Of a DNA stretch of 64,000 bases, positions 61,074 through 64,000 are shown one piece after another. Position numbers and translations under genes: made by a program. This stretch comes from Mycobacteriales bacterium (GTDB taxonomy: Bacteria; Actinomycetota; Actinomycetes; BP-191). The notes under the pieces are model-generated. The model was given only the letters and a program-made list of their open reading frames with translations, was not told the origin of the DNA and searched no databases. The DNA is taken from positions 62,001-126,000 of the forward strand of contig DASTMB010000037.1 in NCBI GenBank assembly GCA_035714365.1. The letters run 5' to 3'. Numbering within the stretch: position 1 is the first letter of the stretch; each line of letters starts with the position of its first letter.

Positions 61074-61102
61074 CCGGCGCCCCCTGCCGTCGCCAAGCGC
61101 CG

Positions 61103-61108
61103 TACGCT
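61103..61108 (+). promoter_or_regulatory. -10 box of the 118-residue protein gene (leaderless)
   Basis: TACGCT is 6 nt before the ATG at 61115. No ribosome binding site is visible. Confidence 0.5.
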
Positions 61109-61114
61109 CGCGGC

Positions 61115-61471
61115 ATGCCGAAGATCCCCGGCCCGCAGGACGTCGTGAACGCGCTGCTCGGCCTGCCCGACACGCTCCGCCACGTCAACGCGCTCGCCCG
61201 CGACGCCCGCGCGCTGGTCCGGCGGCTGGACGGGCTGCTGGACGAGCTGGAGGACCCGTTGCGGGCACTCGCGCCGGGGCTGACGAAGCTCGCCGTCACG
61301 CTGGAGCGCGACGACCTGTCGACGCTGCTCGCCGAGGTCAACGACACCCACCGCCAGGTCGCGGCCATCGCCGCGACGACCGGCCGGATCGTGGGCGTCA
61401 TCGACGACGTGAGCGCGCGGGTGTCGGCGTTCCCGCTGGCCGGGCGGCTGGGGCGGTCCAGGACGGATTAG
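61115..61471 (+). CDS. Small helical protein of unknown function
   Basis: The 118-residue protein begins MPKIPGPQDVVNALLGLPDT. It is almost entirely predicted helix, with heptad-like stretches (ALARDARALVRRLDGLLDEL and DDVSARVSAFPLAGRLG). It lacks a signal peptide. A coiled-coil or phasin-like role is possible, but I cannot assign a family. The gene is divergent from purA with about 107 nt between starts. Confidence 0.7.
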   Translation: MPKIPGPQDVVNALLGLPDTLRHVNALARDARALVRRLDGLLDELEDPLRALAPGLTKLAVTLERDDLSTLLAEVNDTHRQVAAIAATTGRIVGVIDDVSARVSAFPLAGRLGRSRTD

Positions 61472-61579
61472 CCCGAACGAGCCGCCGCAAGAGCAGCAGA
61501 ACTCGTCATGGCGCGGCCCCGTCACGAGGTCGACGCGCTCGGCGCGTCAGGAACGACTCCAACGGGGAACGGGGGAACG

Positions 61580-62281
61580 ATGCGTACCTCTGCGCGCGCC
61601 ACGATCCGGCTCACCACACTCGTCACGGCGTTCGCGGCGCTCGTCGTCGCCGCCGCGCCGGCGAACGCGGACACCGTCTACTGGATCAGGACCGCCACCT
61701 CGCCGCAGACGGGGCAGCCCGTCCGCGGCGGCGGGAGCTGGATCGTCAACAAGCCGAACGGCTACTACCTCGGCCGGGCCATGCCGAACACGTACTTCAA
61801 CAGGGCCGCCGGGATGGACAGCTGGCACTACGGCCGGGCGCTCGACACGGTCAACATGTGTGGCTGGGTCATGCCCGACGCCCTCGGCGGCCTCAGCGGC
61901 GGCGTCAGCGCGAGCTCGTGCGACGCGAGCACCTCGGTCGGGACGGCGCGCGAGGCCATGTCGCACCGGCGGACGTTCGGCAAGGACTTCAACGCCGCCG
62001 CGCACGACGCGGTGACCGGCTCGTACGCACCGGCGGTGAACGACCCCAACAACTGCCCGCTCTTCTACAACTACTTCTACGGCACGAACTTCGCCGGTGG
62101 CGCGAACACCGGTCACTGGGCGAACCAGGCCCCCGGCAACATGAAGTCCGGGTACGTGCTGTACCGCTACACGACGCTGGACGGCTGGGCGGTCAACGTC
62201 AACGACCCAACCTACGGGTGGGCGTTCACCTTGATCTGGTGCATCACGCGGCCCACCGCGCTGTACAACGACAACGACTAA
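61580..62281 (+). CDS. Exported protein of unknown function
   Basis: The ATG at 61580 follows GGGGGAAC. The 233-residue precursor has a signal peptide ending APANA. The mature domain is rich in Trp, Tyr, Gly and Asn: GGGSWIVNKPNGYYLGRAMP, DSWHYGRALDTVNMCGWVMP, NYFYGTNFAGGANTGHW and FTLIWCITRP. The composition fits a compact extracellular beta fold such as a carbohydrate-binding module, though no defined family is recognised. It ends 2 nt into the convergent DUF3151 stop region. Confidence 0.72.
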   Translation: MRTSARATIRLTTLVTAFAALVVAAAPANADTVYWIRTATSPQTGQPVRGGGSWIVNKPNGYYLGRAMPNTYFNRAAGMDSWHYGRALDTVNMCGWVMPDALGGLSGGVSASSCDASTSVGTAREAMSHRRTFGKDFNAAAHDAVTGSYAPAVNDPNNCPLFYNYFYGTNFAGGANTGHWANQAPGNMKSGYVLYRYTTLDGWAVNVNDPTYGWAFTLIWCITRPTALYNDND

Positions 62282-62685
62282 CGCAACGCGTCGGCGGCGG
62301 CGGGGTCGCAGTCGCGGAGGAACGTCGCGCAGCGCTCCGCCTCCGCCGCCTCGCCGATCGCCCCGGCGGCGCGGCCGAGGGCGTGCAACGACCGGAGGAA
62401 GCCGCGGTTCGGCACGTGCGACCACGGCACCGGGCCGTGGCCCTTCCAGCCGTTGCGGCGCAACGCGTCCAGCCCCCGGTGGTAGCCGACGCGGGCGTAG
62501 GCGTACGACGCGACCGCGTCGCCGCCCGCGAACGCCGCGTCCGCCAGCGCCGCCCACGCCGCGAGGTGCGTGGGGTGCGCGGCCGCGACGGCGGCGGGGT
62601 CGTCGCCGCGCGCGAGGGCGGCGTCGGCGTCCGGCGCGTCGTCCGGGAGCAGCGTCGGGGGCGGGCCGGCCAGCAGGTTCTCCAT
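62278..62685 (-). CDS. DUF3151 family protein
   Basis: The 135-residue protein begins MENLLAGPPPTLLPDDAPDA, typical of the actinomycete DUF3151 family, and contains ASYAYARVGYHRGLDALRRN and VPNRGFLRSLHALGRAAGAI. It is a helical, TPR-like cytoplasmic protein of unknown role. The family occurs near purA in mycobacteria as I recall. Only 18 nt separate its start from the divergent hydrolase. Confidence 0.88.
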   Translation of the reverse strand: MENLLAGPPPTLLPDDAPDADAALARGDDPAAVAAAHPTHLAAWAALADAAFAGGDAVASYAYARVGYHRGLDALRRNGWKGHGPVPWSHVPNRGFLRSLHALGRAAGAIGEAAEAERCATFLRDCDPAAADALR

Positions 62686-62703
62686 AGGCGAGATGATGCC
62701 CGC

Positions 62704-63565
62704 ATGGACCAGATCGCACGGTACGTCGGCGCCGCCGGCACCCGGCTGCACGTCGTGGAGCGCGGCGACGGCTTCCCGGTGCTGGTGCTGCACGGCGGGC
62801 CGGGGCTCGACCACACGATGTTCGGCGACTACCTGGACCCGCTCACCGACCGGTACCGGCTGGTGCTGGTCGACCAGCGCGGGCAGGGCCGCAGCGACCC
62901 GGCGCCGCCGGAGACGCTGACGCTGGCGCAGATGGCGGCCGACGTGAGCGCGCTGGCCGCCGCGCTGGGCTACGACGCGTACGCCGTGCTGGGGCACTCG
63001 TTCGGCGCGTTCGTGGCGTTGCAGCACGCGGTCGACTTCTCCGGCGAGCCCGCGGGCACCGGTCGTGTCGAGCGGGCTGCCGAGCGTGCGGTACATGGAC
63101 GACCTGACCGAACGGCTCGCGGCGTTCGAGCCGGAGGACCTGCGGGCGCAGGTCCAGCGCTCGTGGGAGCGGGAGGCGGAGGTCGAGACGCCGGAGGCGT
63201 TGAAGCAGCTCCTGGACGACCAGATGCCGTGGCACTTCGCCGACCCGCGAGACCCGCGGATCGCCGACTACAACGCCCGCACCGCCGGCATGGTCGGCTC
63301 CCCGGACGTGATCCGGCACTTCGCGGCGGCCGGGTACGGCGGCATCGAGGTCGAGGACCGGCTGGCGTCGGTGACCCACCCGGTGCTCGCGGTGACCGGC
63401 CGGTACGACCGGACCTGCCCGGTCGAGGCGGCCGAGGTCATCGCGCACGGCGTCCCCGGCGCCGAGCTGGCGATCTTCGAGCACAGCGGGCACATGACGT
63501 TCGTGGAGGAGCAGGGCGCATACCTGGAGACGGTCCGGGCGTTCCTGGACCGGGTCCGGCGCTAG
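62704..63565 (+). pseudogene. Alpha/beta hydrolase (prolyl-aminopeptidase-like), frameshifted
   Basis: From the ATG at 62704 one frame encodes HGGPGLDH (oxyanion region), VLVDQRGQGRSDP and the nucleophile elbow LGHSFGAFVAL. Near 63059-63062 the family pattern jumps by one base (an apparent extra G). It continues in another frame with VVSSGLPSVRYMDD, GRYDRTCP (catalytic Asp region) and EHSGHMTFV (catalytic His). All three catalytic parts are present, so the gene is either recently broken or affected by a sequence error. Intact, it would be about 286 residues of the S33 peptidase/hydrolase family. Confidence is in the split, not the cause. Confidence 0.75.
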
Positions 63566-64000
63566 CCCACCGCCTCGCGGAGCTTGGCGAACAGCCAGGG
63601 GCGGATCAGCCGCGCGCCGCCCGCGCTGATGTGCACGCCGTCGTAGCGGACGAGCGTGCCGTTGATCCGCTTGGTGAACGTGCCCTCCGGCGCGAGGGCG
63701 GAGTTCAGCTCGACGACGCGGACGCCCGGGTGGCGGGCCGCGACGCCGCGGAGGAGCTCGTTGAACCGGTCGACGCGCGCGGGGTCGTCCTCGGGGAACC
63801 GGCCGCCGTCGGGGCGCTCGCCGCGCTTGTAGTACGGCGCGGTGAGCAGCGCGACGCGCGTGCCGCCGGCGGACAGGACGGTCACCGCGCGGTCGAGGCG
63901 CGCGGTGACGTAGGCGTCGTACGCGGGCTGGCCGAGGTGCATCCACTGGCCGTCGTGCTTGCGGTCCATGCACTCCCAGCGGCCGGTGAGCACCGCGACG
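63562..64000 (-). CDS. SGNH hydrolase-type domain, C-terminal part
   Basis: The frame is open to the window end, so only the last 145 or so residues are seen. VAVLTGRWECMDRKHDGQW, VALLTAPYYKRGERPDGGRF and the block V segment VRYDGVHISAGGARLIRPWL (Asp-His pair in YDGVH) match the SGNH domain. In actinomycetes this often follows an acyltransferase-3 membrane domain. Such proteins O-acetylate or de-acetylate surface glycans. The membrane part would lie beyond the window. Confidence 0.78.
   Translation of the reverse strand, partial: VAVLTGRWECMDRKHDGQWMHLGQPAYDAYVTARLDRAVTVLSAGGTRVALLTAPYYKRGERPDGGRFPEDDPARVDRFNELLRGVAARHPGVRVVELNSALAPEGTFTKRINGTLVRYDGVHISAGGARLIRPWLFAKLREAVG

Overview
The window is very GC-rich DNA from an actinomycete (Actinomycetota). 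A BldC-type MerR regulator, an F420-type luciferase-like oxidoreductase, DUF3073 and DUF3151 proteins, many GTG starts and GTGA/ATGA stop-start overlaps all point that way. The order purL, sterol-carrier-like gene, purF, purM, DUF3073 gene, amino-acid dehydrogenase and bldC matches what I recall of the Streptomyces chromosome, so most of the window is core chromosome. I cannot name a genus.

Layout. 1-8.3 kb holds a truncated subtilase, an F420-type oxidoreductase, a hemerythrin-like protein, a NarL-type regulator with Glu at the phospho-acceptor position, several exported proteins including a trypsin-like protease, and msrB. 8.3-12.4 kb is a three-gene operon (ArsR-type regulator, MFS exporter, AceE/transketolase-like enzyme) behind a probable autoregulatory operator. 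12.5-25.2 kb is one 4,248-residue Sec-exported RTX protein. 25.4-29.2 kb carries tRNA-Lys, an isochorismatase-like hydrolase, an LRR-Roco GTPase with two C-terminal membrane helices, and tRNA-Glu, tRNA-Asp and tRNA-Phe. 29.2-35.3 kb is a six-gene DNA modification/restriction operon: C5 methylase, Z1 ATPase, ParB-like protein, PD-(D/E)XK-like protein, a 97-residue unknown and Vsr.

35.4-41.3 kb holds a PPOX-fold protein, an exported protein, bldC, a signal peptidase, a leucine/valine-type dehydrogenase and the DUF3073 gene. 41.3-61.0 kb is a purine biosynthesis region with purM, F, L, Q, S, C, B, E, D and A, interleaved with small unknown genes. Next to purD lie four tandem genes for secreted peptides of about 60 residues with four cysteines each, followed by a Fic gene split by an apparent frameshift. 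61-64 kb has a small helical protein, an exported protein, a DUF3151 gene, a frameshifted alpha/beta hydrolase and the end of an SGNH-domain protein.

The pur genes encode most steps from PRPP to IMP plus the first step to AMP; purN, purK and purH are not here. Seven genes have a TAnnnT -10 box only 6-8 nt before the start codon and probably give leaderless mRNAs. The most novel items are the four-cysteine peptide cluster, the restriction operon beside the Roco gene and tRNA cluster, and the repeat architecture of the giant RTX protein. No CRISPR array, rRNA gene, transposase or integrase was found.
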